Assembly (NCBI RefSeq): GCF_000421345.1
Contig: NZ_ATWV01000002.1
Location: forward strand, 186,001 to 250,000
Direction of reading: 5' to 3'
Source: Treponema bryantii NK4A124
Lineage (GTDB): Bacteria > Spirochaetota > Spirochaetia > Treponematales > Treponemataceae
Length of the DNA: 64,000 bases
In this document: positions 52,759 to 60,901 of the stretch, piece after piece
How the letters are laid out: the number at the start of each line of letters is the position of its first letter
Position numbering within the stretch: the first letter of the stretch is position 1
Notes under the pieces: model-generated
Seen by the model: the letters and a program-made list of their open reading frames with translations, nothing else
What the model was told of the DNA's origin: nothing
Databases searched by the model: none
Translations under genes and position numbers: made by a program

Positions 52759-54249
52759 TTACAGCGGAATATTTCCGTGCTTCTTAAGCGGCTTGTTTGT
52801 AAAAATCTTTGTTTCGAGGAAGTCAAAGCTTGCAACAATGCGCTTACGGGTTTCTTCCGGCTGAATGATTTCTGTGATGTAGCCGCGTTCTGCTGCAATA
52901 TAAGGAGTCATAATTTCGTTCTTATATTTTTCTGAAGCAGCCTGAACTTCTGCAGCCTTGTTAGGATCCTTGAGTTCTTTTGCGAACAAAATCTCAATTG
53001 CACCTTCTGCACCCATTACGGCAATTTCTGCCTTTGGCCATGCATAAACAAAGTCTGCACCAAGATGCTTAGAACACATTGCAATGTAAGCACCGCCGTA
53101 AGCCTTGCGTAAAATTACTGTGAGCTTAGGAACAGTAGCTTCACTGTAAGCATAAATTACCTTTGCACCGTGGCGGATAATACCCTTCTGCTCTTCCTGA
53201 GGTCCCGGAATAAAGCCTGGAACATCAACAAAAGTAAGAAGAGGAATATCAAAGCTGTCGCAGTAGCGGATAAAGCGGGCAATCTTATCAGAAGCATCGC
53301 AGTCGAGAACGCCGCCAAGTCCCTTAGGGTTGTTAGCAACAATACCAACTGTACGGCCTTCAATCTTACCAAAGCCAACAACACAGTTGATTGCGAACTC
53401 CTTCATAATTTCGAGGAAGGAATCTTCATCGATTACGCAGTTGATTACTTCGCGAACGTCGTAACCCTGACGTGGATTTTCAGGAAGGATTTCCCGAATC
53501 TTCTTTGCTGCCTTTTTCTCGTCGAACTTGAACTTTTCATTTGGTTCAATCTTGTCACCAAAGTAGTGTGGAATGTAGTCGAGCAGGCGGCGTACTTCTT
53601 CGTAGCATGATTTTTCATCTTCGCAGCGGAAGTGTGAAACACCAGATTTTGTTGCGTGAATGTTTGCACCACCCAGGTCTTCTGCAGAAATATCCATGAA
53701 CATTACAGATTTTACAACCTTAGGTCCTGTAATGAACATCTGAGTTACCTTATCAACAGTAAAAATAAAGTCTGTGATTCCAGGTGAGTATACGGCACCA
53801 CCGGCACAAGGACCGGCAATGATAGAAATCTGAGGAATGGCACCAGAAGCGCGAACGTTCTGATTAAATACGTTACCGTAACCGCCCAATGCTTCTACAC
53901 CTTCCTGAATGCGGGCTCCACCCGAGTCGTTAATTCCGATTACAGGGCAGCGGGCATCGATTGCCATTTTTGTAAGGTCTGCAATTTTGCGGCCGTGCAT
54001 GTGGCCAAGAGAACCGCCCTGAATTGTAAAGTCCTGTGCATATACAGCAACCTTACGTCCGTTTATTTTTCCAAATCCTGTGATTACGCCATCATAAGGA
54101 ATATCTTTTTTATCCATTCCAAAGCTTGTACAGTTATGCTTAACACCCTGATAAGTCTCTACAAATGAATCTTTGTCGCAAAGTGCATTAATACGTTCAA
54201 TAGCATGAAGTTTACCTTTTGCGTGCTGTTTTTCAACATTGTATTCCAT
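52759..54249 (-). CDS. Biotin-dependent acyl-CoA carboxylase/decarboxylase carboxyltransferase subunit (PccB/MmdA-like)
   Basis: 496 aa. The two crotonase-like carboxyltransferase halves are complete: 'INDSGGARIQEG' with 'GPCAGGAVYSPGITDF' in the first, and 'VDVPGFIPGPQEEQKGIIRHGAK' region with 'RKAYGGAYIAM' in the second (both oxyanion-hole Gly-Gly pairs kept). The family moves a carboxyl group between biotin and propionyl-CoA, methylmalonyl-CoA or a similar acyl-CoA. Without the biotin carboxylase or the membrane pump subunits nearby, carboxylase and decarboxylase cannot be told apart. GAGG ribosome-binding site and a TTGACA promoter precede it. Flanked on both sides by family A repeat pairs, so probably monocistronic. 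Confidence 0.9.
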   Translation of the reverse strand: MEYNVEKQHAKGKLHAIERINALCDKDSFVETYQGVKHNCTSFGMDKKDIPYDGVITGFGKINGRKVAVYAQDFTIQGGSLGHMHGRKIADLTKMAIDARCPVIGINDSGGARIQEGVEALGGYGNVFNQNVRASGAIPQISIIAGPCAGGAVYSPGITDFIFTVDKVTQMFITGPKVVKSVMFMDISAEDLGGANIHATKSGVSHFRCEDEKSCYEEVRRLLDYIPHYFGDKIEPNEKFKFDEKKAAKKIREILPENPRQGYDVREVINCVIDEDSFLEIMKEFAINCVVGFGKIEGRTVGIVANNPKGLGGVLDCDASDKIARFIRYCDSFDIPLLTFVDVPGFIPGPQEEQKGIIRHGAKVIYAYSEATVPKLTVILRKAYGGAYIAMCSKHLGADFVYAWPKAEIAVMGAEGAIEILFAKELKDPNKAAEVQAASEKYKNEIMTPYIAAERGYITEIIQPEETRKRIVASFDFLETKIFTNKPLKKHGNIPL

Positions 54250-54265
54250 TGTTTACCTCGTGAGT

Positions 54266-54295
54266 TTATTATGACAAAAAATGCAACTTTGTCAA
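54266..54295 (-). promoter_or_regulatory. Predicted promoter of the carboxyltransferase gene
   Basis: Minus strand TTGACA (54295-54290), an 18-base spacer, TAATAA (54271-54266). Confidence 0.5.
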
Positions 54296-54312
54296 TATGA
54301 TGTGGTTTCGAT

Positions 54313-54406
54313 GTGGTTTCGATACGCCCTGGCGGGCTACTCAACCACCGGGTGTGTACTAAGATGTCGGTGGTTGAGTGATGCGAAGCATCGTATCGAA
54401 ACCACC
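54313..54406. repeat. Family A repeats, opposite-orientation pair
   Basis: Copies at 54313-54349 (apex GCCC/GGGC) and 54369-54406 (apex GATGC/GCATC), 19 bases apart. A fragment GTGGTTTCGAT at 54302 duplicates the start of the first. The last base overlaps the stop codon of the next gene. Confidence 0.9.
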
Positions 54407-56097
54407 TACAACCCAAAGTCGCCGAAGGGGTGTTCAATCTGATAGATTATGCGGTCTCGTTCTCTCTGCATTGCAGCATCTTCCGGCAGCCATTCGTATT
54501 TTGAGCGCAGGGCATCTACGGCAGGAATTACTTCGCCGTTAGACTTTTTAAGCTCTTCAAAATAATCAGCCTTAAACTTAGCGCAGTCTACATTAAGTTT
54601 TATCCGCTTGTTTTCTTCTATATCAGTAATAACCCAGCGGTTCTTTTTGTAGGTGAGGGTGATTGTATCTGTAATTTTATCTACAAGGTAATCAACATCT
54701 TCGCCTTCTGTATAAATCATATAGAATTCAATTTTGTGGACAGAAATAGAGCCGTCCTGCAAAGTGACTCCGCCTTCTTCTGTGAGAGGAGGAGCCTTTT
54801 CGTTTTTCTTATGAATCTGAGTTACGTGTTCTGCAGGCTTTCCATCAATTTTAAGATTTGTAAGGCCGTATACTCCGGATTTCTGGTACTTTGAATCATC
54901 TGTAATATAGAAAAGCCAGTTAGCAGGGTAGCCAAAGCCGTTGTCGCCATAGGTAATGCGCTGCTTGTGCAGAACGTAGATTCTGCTGACCATGTCTGCA
55001 AAGCTGTTGGCAGTTTTTCCATCACCAAAATCAGAAAGAAGCATTGTGTCTTTTTGATTTACGCCGTTCATATAGGCGCTGATTGTCTGAGTAGAGGTGA
55101 GGCCTACAGAAGTTAAATCTGTGCCCCGGGTTTTGATTGTATTTATAATGATTACAGCAAGAATTACAACTGCGGCAAGTGCTGCAATAATGCTTGTTGA
55201 ATTGCGTTTAATTGTTCGCTTTGTATTGATTTTTGAGCTTTGTGATTTTTTATAAGCGGCAACTTTTTCTTCAAAATCCTTGTCGCTGCCATTTGCTGCC
55301 TGAGCCTGGCTAAGCTTCCAGGCTTCTTCCAGTTTTTCCAGCGGGAAGTCTGCTTTAGGTCGAAGGTCTTCACTGGATTTTCCCTTTTTACGTTTACCGG
55401 GAATATTAACAGCTGTAGAGTTCAGTCTCAGGGCTCTGTTTATTTCTCCTGCCAGTTCGCTGTCTATTCCGTTTATGCAATAGTGTACAGGCAGAAAGTT
55501 ATTATCAAGAATATCTGCATTGCGGGCTATGCTTTCTGTAGCTCCAAAGGCATAGTTTTTTGTGAGCAGACGGTAAACAATTGCAGCCCTTTCAAAGCAG
55601 ATTGCAGGCAGGTCTTTGATTGTTTCGTTAAGGTAACCGTGCTGCTGGGCAAGAGCATCCTGGGCAGAAAGTGTATTTGCTGCATAACTAAAAAGTTCTT
55701 CCGGAACAAAAAGAACCTTGTCTCCGTCTACCATAATTCCACCGGCACCAACCATAGGAATCTGGTTACTATTTTTTGCGGCAGAGGTCAGAGCTCTGCA
55801 GACTGCCAGGGCTGCGTCGAAAGCGGCAGGGCCGTCTTCTTCGAGCAGCTCGGCGAGTGTGCGGGCAGAACTGCCAAGCGGATTTTTTGCACAATAGAAA
55901 ACAAGACGCTCAGCTTTGCCGTTTTTTTCGGCGTCAAAAGATTTTACCTCTTCAAAGGTCCACTGACGAAAGTTTTTCCCGTCGAAGAGGGTGCCTTCGT
56001 AACTGAGTATATTGTCGTGCCCTGTTTTTCCAAAGGTGTACTCATCGAGGTTTGAATTAAGTCTAAGTTCGTTGTTTTCAATGTGTAATAAATTCAT
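54406..56097 (-). CDS. Single-pass membrane protein with kinase-like N-terminal half, function unknown
   Basis: 563 aa. The cytoplasmic N-terminal half (about 1-295) vaguely recalls a degenerate protein-kinase fold ('ALAVCRALTSAAKNSNQIPMVGAGGIMVDGDKVLFV' has the spacing of a catalytic-loop region, but HRD, DFG and the ATP-binding Lys are not evident). One membrane segment lies near residues 303-325 ('SIIAALAAVVILAVIII'). The extracytoplasmic half (about 330-563) looks like an NTF2/SnoaL-type or DUF-type beta-alpha domain and is unrecognised. The start ATG has only a weak GAGA. It lies downstream of hflKC on the same strand, with a family A pair between. A pseudokinase-type sensor is possible but not proven. 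Confidence 0.55.
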   Translation of the reverse strand: MNLLHIENNELRLNSNLDEYTFGKTGHDNILSYEGTLFDGKNFRQWTFEEVKSFDAEKNGKAERLVFYCAKNPLGSSARTLAELLEEDGPAAFDAALAVCRALTSAAKNSNQIPMVGAGGIMVDGDKVLFVPEELFSYAANTLSAQDALAQQHGYLNETIKDLPAICFERAAIVYRLLTKNYAFGATESIARNADILDNNFLPVHYCINGIDSELAGEINRALRLNSTAVNIPGKRKKGKSSEDLRPKADFPLEKLEEAWKLSQAQAANGSDKDFEEKVAAYKKSQSSKINTKRTIKRNSTSIIAALAAVVILAVIIINTIKTRGTDLTSVGLTSTQTISAYMNGVNQKDTMLLSDFGDGKTANSFADMVSRIYVLHKQRITYGDNGFGYPANWLFYITDDSKYQKSGVYGLTNLKIDGKPAEHVTQIHKKNEKAPPLTEEGGVTLQDGSISVHKIEFYMIYTEGEDVDYLVDKITDTITLTYKKNRWVITDIEENKRIKLNVDCAKFKADYFEELKKSNGEVIPAVDALRSKYEWLPEDAAMQRERDRIIYQIEHPFGDFGL

Positions 56098-56116
56098 AAA
56101 TATGTCTCATGCGCAA

Positions 56117-56217
56117 GGTGGTTTCGATACGATAGGTGCTTTAGCACCGTACTACTCAACCACCGGTGTACTGTAATGCGGTGGTTGAGTGATGCGAAGC
56201 ATCGTATCGAAACCACC
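56117..56217. repeat. Family A repeats, opposite-orientation pair
   Basis: Copies at 56117-56164 (apex GGTGC/GCACC) and 56180-56217 (apex GATGC/GCATC), 15 bases apart. It is a near duplicate of the 52669-52754 pair. Confidence 0.9.
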
Positions 56218-56228
56218 ATTATAATTCA

Positions 56229-57215
56229 TTATCTTTTACCATCTGCACTATACAGATAGTCGAAATAATCCATCTTAGTGCTGTAGGTAGCAGGGTAGTT
56301 TTTGAGGTTCTGCTTGTACGATTCCATACTCTTCCAGAAGGTATAGAACTCAAGGTCCTTGTTGTAAGCGGCAGCGTAAATTGCGGCAGCTTCGGCATCG
56401 GCAGCACCCTTAATTTCCTCAGACTTGCGGTAAGCTTCAGAAGCGATTGTACGCTTGTCGTTTTCAAGGCGACCAAGCCATTCAGCTTTTTTACCTTCAC
56501 CAAGTGAGCGGTAAGCCTGTGCAACCTGATTTCGGTCCTTAATCATTGAGTTGTAAACTGATTCATTGAGTTCATCAGAATATTTTACCTGGCGTGGAAC
56601 AATGTCCAGAAGCTCAATTCCCCAGCCCTGAACTTCGCTCTGGGCCTTTGCGGTCATCTGGCGGCAAAGTTCGCTTCGGCCCTTTGTTACAACTTCGTTT
56701 ACAGTATCTGCATTTACAAGCTTGTCAATTTCTTTTGTCTCTTCATCCTTTTCAACATTGTCGTTTTTACGCTCGTTGATGATGTTAGAAGAACGAACAA
56801 TTTCGCTCATACGGTTCTGAGTAATAACAGTGCGGCATGAAGAATCTACGATATCAGAAAGCTTATTGTAAGCATTGTCCAGAGTCTGGAAGTTCTGATA
56901 GAAGGCAACCGGGTCTGTAATGCGCCATCTTGATGTAGTATCTACTATTATGTACTGATTTTCTTTGGTGGTGATGCTCTGAGGGTCGCCGTCAAGAGAA
57001 AGAATCAGTTTTGGATATTCAGTTACCTGGTCAAGGAATGGCACCTTGATGTAAAGACCTGCTTCTTCGTGAGAATCAACAATTTTACTGAAGCGGGTAA
57101 TTACAACCTGCTTTCCTTCATTTACAATATAGAAAGGTCCTGTTAATACAAAGAGGATAAATAAAATCACAAGGGCTATCAGCCAGCCTACAAATCTTTT
57201 CATTGCTCTAGTCAT
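56229..57215 (-). CDS. hflC: HflC, FtsH protease modulator
   Basis: 328 aa. An N-terminal membrane anchor (about 8-28) is followed by an SPFH/prohibitin domain ('VNEGKQVVITRFSKIVDSHEEAGLYIKVPF') and a long Glu/Ala-rich coiled coil (about 225-295). HflC and HflK form a cage around FtsH at the inner membrane and limit its proteolysis. GGGGGGAT ribosome-binding site. It follows hflK by 14 bases, so the two are co-transcribed. Confidence 0.93.
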   Translation of the reverse strand: MTRAMKRFVGWLIALVILFILFVLTGPFYIVNEGKQVVITRFSKIVDSHEEAGLYIKVPFLDQVTEYPKLILSLDGDPQSITTKENQYIIVDTTSRWRITDPVAFYQNFQTLDNAYNKLSDIVDSSCRTVITQNRMSEIVRSSNIINERKNDNVEKDEETKEIDKLVNADTVNEVVTKGRSELCRQMTAKAQSEVQGWGIELLDIVPRQVKYSDELNESVYNSMIKDRNQVAQAYRSLGEGKKAEWLGRLENDKRTIASEAYRKSEEIKGAADAEAAAIYAAAYNKDLEFYTFWKSMESYKQNLKNYPATYSTKMDYFDYLYSADGKR

Positions 57216-57229
57216 AATTCTATCCCCCC

Positions 57230-58201
57230 TTAGTCCTTAATATTATTGAGATTCTTTACCGGAACAAGATTTTCAAGCTCGCTGTCAATCAGCTCAGGCT
57301 TTGTCTCGCTGCCGAAAATCTCTGCCATAGTTTCAAGGTAGATTCGCTCTTTAGTTGCCTTTGGAGCGCGCTTGTATTCTTCGTAAACGGCGTTGAAGCG
57401 GGCAACATCACCCTTTGCCATATTTACACGCTCAGAAGCATAACCTTCTGCAACCTGAATCTGGCGGTCTGCTTCACCCTGAGCCTTAGGAATTTCTTTG
57501 TTGTACTCTTCCTTACCTTCGTTGATAAGGCGCTTCATATCCTGGCTTGCCTTGTTTACGTCTTCAAAAGCAGCCTGAACTTCAACTGGTGGAACTACGT
57601 TCTGGAACTGAACTGTTGTAACGTTAATTCCAAGTCCGAGAGCCTTGAAGTTTTCGTTCATCTGCTCCTGGGCCAGGTTCTGAATTGTAGAACGGTCGGC
57701 GCTGATTACGTCAAAAATTGCACGGTCTCCAACCAGAGTGTTGATTACCGAGCGGGAAATGTCGCGGATTGTCTGTTCACGCTCGTAAACGTTGAAAAGC
57801 CACTGGCGAGGGTCAACAACCTTGTACTGAATTACCCATTCAACATCTACTATATTAAGGTCGCCTGTGAGCATTTCTGATTCTTCGGCAATATTGTTTT
57901 TATACTCATTGTTGCGGCCTGATTTAATTGTCTTAAAACCAAACTGCTCGGCGCGGAGAGTTTTAATATCAACATTGTAGTTTTTGTCGATTCCGAATGG
58001 CAGCTTTACGTGAAGGCCAGAGCCTACGGTCTGCTGGTATTTTCCAAATCTGGTGATTACCGCATTTTCTGTTTCATCAACTACATAAACACTTGAAAAT
58101 CCTGCAACTACTGCAAGTGCAAGGACAATCAGCCAGAAAAGCATGGCAGGGCCTACGCTTCTACGCACACGTTTTGCTTTTTTTACTTCTTCGTCAGCCA
58201 T
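57230..58201 (-). CDS. hflK: HflK, FtsH protease modulator
   Basis: 323 aa. A short basic cytoplasmic N-terminus is followed by one membrane segment (about 19-40) and the SPFH domain ('VDETENAVITRFGKYQQTVGSGLHVKLPFG', as in HflK), then an Ala/Glu-rich helix. The Gly-rich N-terminal extension of E. coli HflK is missing, as in many non-enteric versions. AAAAGGAG ribosome-binding site. First gene of the hflK-hflC operon; a family B repeat lies just upstream. Confidence 0.93.
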   Translation of the reverse strand: MADEEVKKAKRVRRSVGPAMLFWLIVLALAVVAGFSSVYVVDETENAVITRFGKYQQTVGSGLHVKLPFGIDKNYNVDIKTLRAEQFGFKTIKSGRNNEYKNNIAEESEMLTGDLNIVDVEWVIQYKVVDPRQWLFNVYEREQTIRDISRSVINTLVGDRAIFDVISADRSTIQNLAQEQMNENFKALGLGINVTTVQFQNVVPPVEVQAAFEDVNKASQDMKRLINEGKEEYNKEIPKAQGEADRQIQVAEGYASERVNMAKGDVARFNAVYEEYKRAPKATKERIYLETMAEIFGSETKPELIDSELENLVPVKNLNNIKD

Positions 58202-58220
58202 CAGTGTCTCCTTTTCAGCA

Positions 58221-58254
58221 CGTCATTGCGAGGAGCGCAGCGACGTGGCAATCC
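58221..58254. repeat. Family B repeat
   Basis: CGTCATTGCGAGG at the left and GTGGCAATCC at the right with AGCGCAGCGAC in between, the canonical form of this family, between divergent hflK and the DUF4230 gene. Confidence 0.9.
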
Positions 58255-58322
58255 ATAATGACAATATACTTTAAAGATATTGATTAATAGAAAAAAAAAC
58301 AACAAAAAAAGCGGATATGGAG

Positions 58323-58328
58323 TATAAT
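58323..58328 (+). promoter_or_regulatory. -10 box seven bases before the DUF4230 start codon
   Basis: TATAAT with an A-rich upstream tract but no good -35. No ribosome-binding site between it and the ATG. Confidence 0.45.
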
Positions 58329-58335
58329 ATTTTAT

Positions 58336-58962
58336 ATGGAAGAAAAAACTAAGAAATCATCTAAATCAGAAAAAAAACAGAGTTCCCGCAAGGCAGGGCT
58401 GGGTACCCGCATCATTCTGCGCATTGTGACGATTCTTTTAATAACCCTGATTGTACTTTGCGGCGGATATTTTGGCTTTAAGCGCTTTACCACCGTAAAA
58501 TCAGAAAATAAACTGGCCCTGGTAGACCGCCAGCTTTCTTATTGCCAGGAACTGGTTACGGCAAAGTACCGCTACAGCGATATTATTACCCTTAAGAAGA
58601 CCTCGGGTTTTGCAAAGAGTTACAGCATTATTAAGTACACGGGGCTTGTGAGGGCAGGGCTGGCAGATATAACTGATGTTTCTTACAGTGTTTCTCTCGA
58701 TGGAAAATCTATAACGCTTACTGTGCCAGAGGCAGAGGTGCTGGGGAATGAGATTGTGAGCCAGAGTGTTTTCGACGAAAAGCAGAGTGTTTTTGTGCCT
58801 ATTTCTACCCAGGAGATATTTGATGAAATTGACAGGGCAAAGGACCTGGCTGTAGAAGATATGATTGCCGAAGGCATTCTGGAAGACGCCCGTGCTTACT
58901 CTGTGCGGATCATCACCCAGTTTATGCTGGCCCTGGGCTTTGAAGAAGTTAGAATTAAATAG
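58336..58962 (+). CDS. DUF4230-family membrane-anchored protein
   Basis: 208 aa. A Lys-rich N-terminus is followed by a membrane segment (about 30-50, 'IVTILLITLIVLCGGYFGF'). The rest matches the DUF4230 pattern in outline: 'ELVTAKYRYSDIITLKK', 'KYTGLVRAGLADITDVSYSV', 'SITLTVPEAEVLGNEIV', and a helical 'ILEDARAYSVRIITQFMLALGF'. The family's role is unknown. The ATG lies seven bases after a TATAAT, so the mRNA may be leaderless. It is divergent from hflK. Confidence 0.75.
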   Translation: MEEKTKKSSKSEKKQSSRKAGLGTRIILRIVTILLITLIVLCGGYFGFKRFTTVKSENKLALVDRQLSYCQELVTAKYRYSDIITLKKTSGFAKSYSIIKYTGLVRAGLADITDVSYSVSLDGKSITLTVPEAEVLGNEIVSQSVFDEKQSVFVPISTQEIFDEIDRAKDLAVEDMIAEGILEDARAYSVRIITQFMLALGFEEVRIK

Positions 58963-58971
58963 AGTCCCCAC

Positions 58972-59063
58972 GGTGGTTGAGTGCCCGCTCAGCGGGCGTA
59001 TCGAAACCACCGCAGAACACAGAAGATGTGGTTTCGATACGGCCTTCGGCCTACTCAACCACC
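58972..59063. repeat. Family A repeats, opposite-orientation pair
   Basis: Copies at 58972-59011 (apex GCCCGC/GCGGGC) and 59028-59063 (apex GGCC/GGCC around TTC), 16 bases apart, between the DUF4230 gene and the ABC exporter. Confidence 0.9.
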
Positions 59064-59128
59064 AGCACTTCCCTTAAATACGGATTTTTCCCCTTGAATT
59101 CCCTCTATAATTTTATTACCTTTAATTT

Positions 59129-60901
59129 ATGTCTACAGTCAGAAAGCTTACTCAGGGCCTGAGTAAGAAATATATCGTTAATACTATTCTTTCGCCCCTT
59201 GTTATGATTGGCGAAGTAGTAATGGAAGTAATCATTCCTTTTATAATGGCCAGAATTATTGATGTTGGAATTGCAGGAAAAGACCTGCCTTTTGTTGTCC
59301 GCTACGGCGCAATCATGATTGGTCTTGCAATAATTTCTTTAACCTGCGGAGTTCTCGGAACCCGCTTTTCTACTGTTGCGGCTCAGGGCTTTGCCTACAC
59401 TTTGCGCACAAGGATTTATAAAAAAATCCAGACCTTTTCTTTTGCAAATATAGACCACTTCAGCACAGCCTCTCTGGTAACCCGTCTTACAACAGACATT
59501 AACATGACTCAGAACGTCTACCGCATGCTCATTCATATGTGCGTACGTTCGCCTTTCATGCTGATTGCCGGAACCATTATGGCCTTTAGAATGAACTCGC
59601 AGCTTGCAATTCTCTTTTTGATTGCGGTTCCTGTTATTGTAATTTCTGTACTTGCAATTTCAAATCTTGCACATCCGCGTTTTAAGATTATGATGAAAAA
59701 GTTCGACGGAATGAACTCAGCAATTCAGGAAAATCTTATTGGTATCCGTATTGTTAAGGCTTATGTCCGCGGCGAGTTTGAGGAAAAGAAATTCCGTAAG
59801 GCTGCCGACGAGGTTCGCCGTGCCCAGGTTCATGCAGAAAAGCTCATTATCTTTATGATGCCTATTATGCAGCTGGTAATGTATGTTTCTATGATTGCCG
59901 TTATGTGGTTTGGCGGCCGCCTGGTTGTTGGTGGTCACATGCTCAGCGGTGAGCTTATCAGCTTCTTTACTTATGTAACTCAGGTTCTTTCTTCCATCAT
60001 GTTCCTGGGAATGGTTTTTGTTTCGCTTGTTATGGTACAGGCTTCTAACCAGCGTATTGTAGAAGTTCTGGATGAAGTTCCGGATATTGAAAATCCTCAG
60101 TCGCCGGTTATGGAAGTTCGCAACGGTTCTGTTGAATTTGACCATGTTGATTTCAGTTACAATAAAAAAGCCGATAACTGCATTCTTAAAGATATCAATT
60201 TGAAAATTAAGAGCGGCCAGGTTGTTGGAATTATCGGTTCTACCGGTTCTTCCAAAACTTCTCTGGTTGCACTTTTGCCTCGTCTTTATGATGTTCTGAA
60301 GGGGTCGGTTAAGATTGGCGGAGTTGATGTTCGCGATTATGACATAACAGTTTTGCGAGACAGCGTTGCCATGGTACTTCAGAAGAATGTTCTTTTCAGC
60401 GGGACTATCCGCGATAACTTGAAGTGGGGTAACGAAGCTGCCACAGACGAGCAGATTATTGCAGCCTGTAAAGCAGCCGATGCCGACTCCTTTATCTCTA
60501 CCTTCCCGGAAGGCTACGACACAATGCTTGGCCAGGGCGGCGTAAACGTTTCCGGCGGTCAGAAGCAGCGTCTTTGTATCGCCAGAGCCCTTTTGAAAAA
60601 TCCTAAAATTTTGATTCTTGATGATTCTACTTCTGCAGTTGATACTGCAACAGAAGGGCGAATCCGCGGGGCTTTGAAGGAGCTGGCACCTGAGACTACA
60701 AAAATCATTATTGCCCAGCGTATTTCTTCTGTAAAAGAAGCAGATATGATTATTGTTATGGACGAGGGCAGCGTAAGTGCGGTAGGAACTCACGACGAGC
60801 TTCTGGAAAGCAGTAAGATTTACCGTGAAGTATTTGAATCGCAGCAGCAGGGCAGCGGAGACGCAGACCTTGCAGATGAAAGTGAAGGAGGTAATGCATA
60901 A
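59129..60901 (+). CDS. ABC exporter half-transporter with degenerate ATPase site
   Basis: 590 aa: six membrane segments (about 18-310), then an ABC ATPase domain. Walker A reads 'GSTGSSKTS' near residue 370, with Ser replacing the usual Gly before Lys. The signature is 'VSGGQKQRL'. Walker B ends 'LILDDSTSAVDT', so the catalytic Glu is Asp. This pattern is typical of the subunit carrying the degenerate site in heterodimeric exporters. Its partner starts at the last base of its stop codon. No ribosome-binding site is evident at the ATG; TATAAT lies 17 bases upstream. Substrate unknown (drug, peptide or lipid). Confidence 0.9.
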   Translation: MSTVRKLTQGLSKKYIVNTILSPLVMIGEVVMEVIIPFIMARIIDVGIAGKDLPFVVRYGAIMIGLAIISLTCGVLGTRFSTVAAQGFAYTLRTRIYKKIQTFSFANIDHFSTASLVTRLTTDINMTQNVYRMLIHMCVRSPFMLIAGTIMAFRMNSQLAILFLIAVPVIVISVLAISNLAHPRFKIMMKKFDGMNSAIQENLIGIRIVKAYVRGEFEEKKFRKAADEVRRAQVHAEKLIIFMMPIMQLVMYVSMIAVMWFGGRLVVGGHMLSGELISFFTYVTQVLSSIMFLGMVFVSLVMVQASNQRIVEVLDEVPDIENPQSPVMEVRNGSVEFDHVDFSYNKKADNCILKDINLKIKSGQVVGIIGSTGSSKTSLVALLPRLYDVLKGSVKIGGVDVRDYDITVLRDSVAMVLQKNVLFSGTIRDNLKWGNEAATDEQIIAACKAADADSFISTFPEGYDTMLGQGGVNVSGGQKQRLCIARALLKNPKILILDDSTSAVDTATEGRIRGALKELAPETTKIIIAQRISSVKEADMIIVMDEGSVSAVGTHDELLESSKIYREVFESQQQGSGDADLADESEGGNA

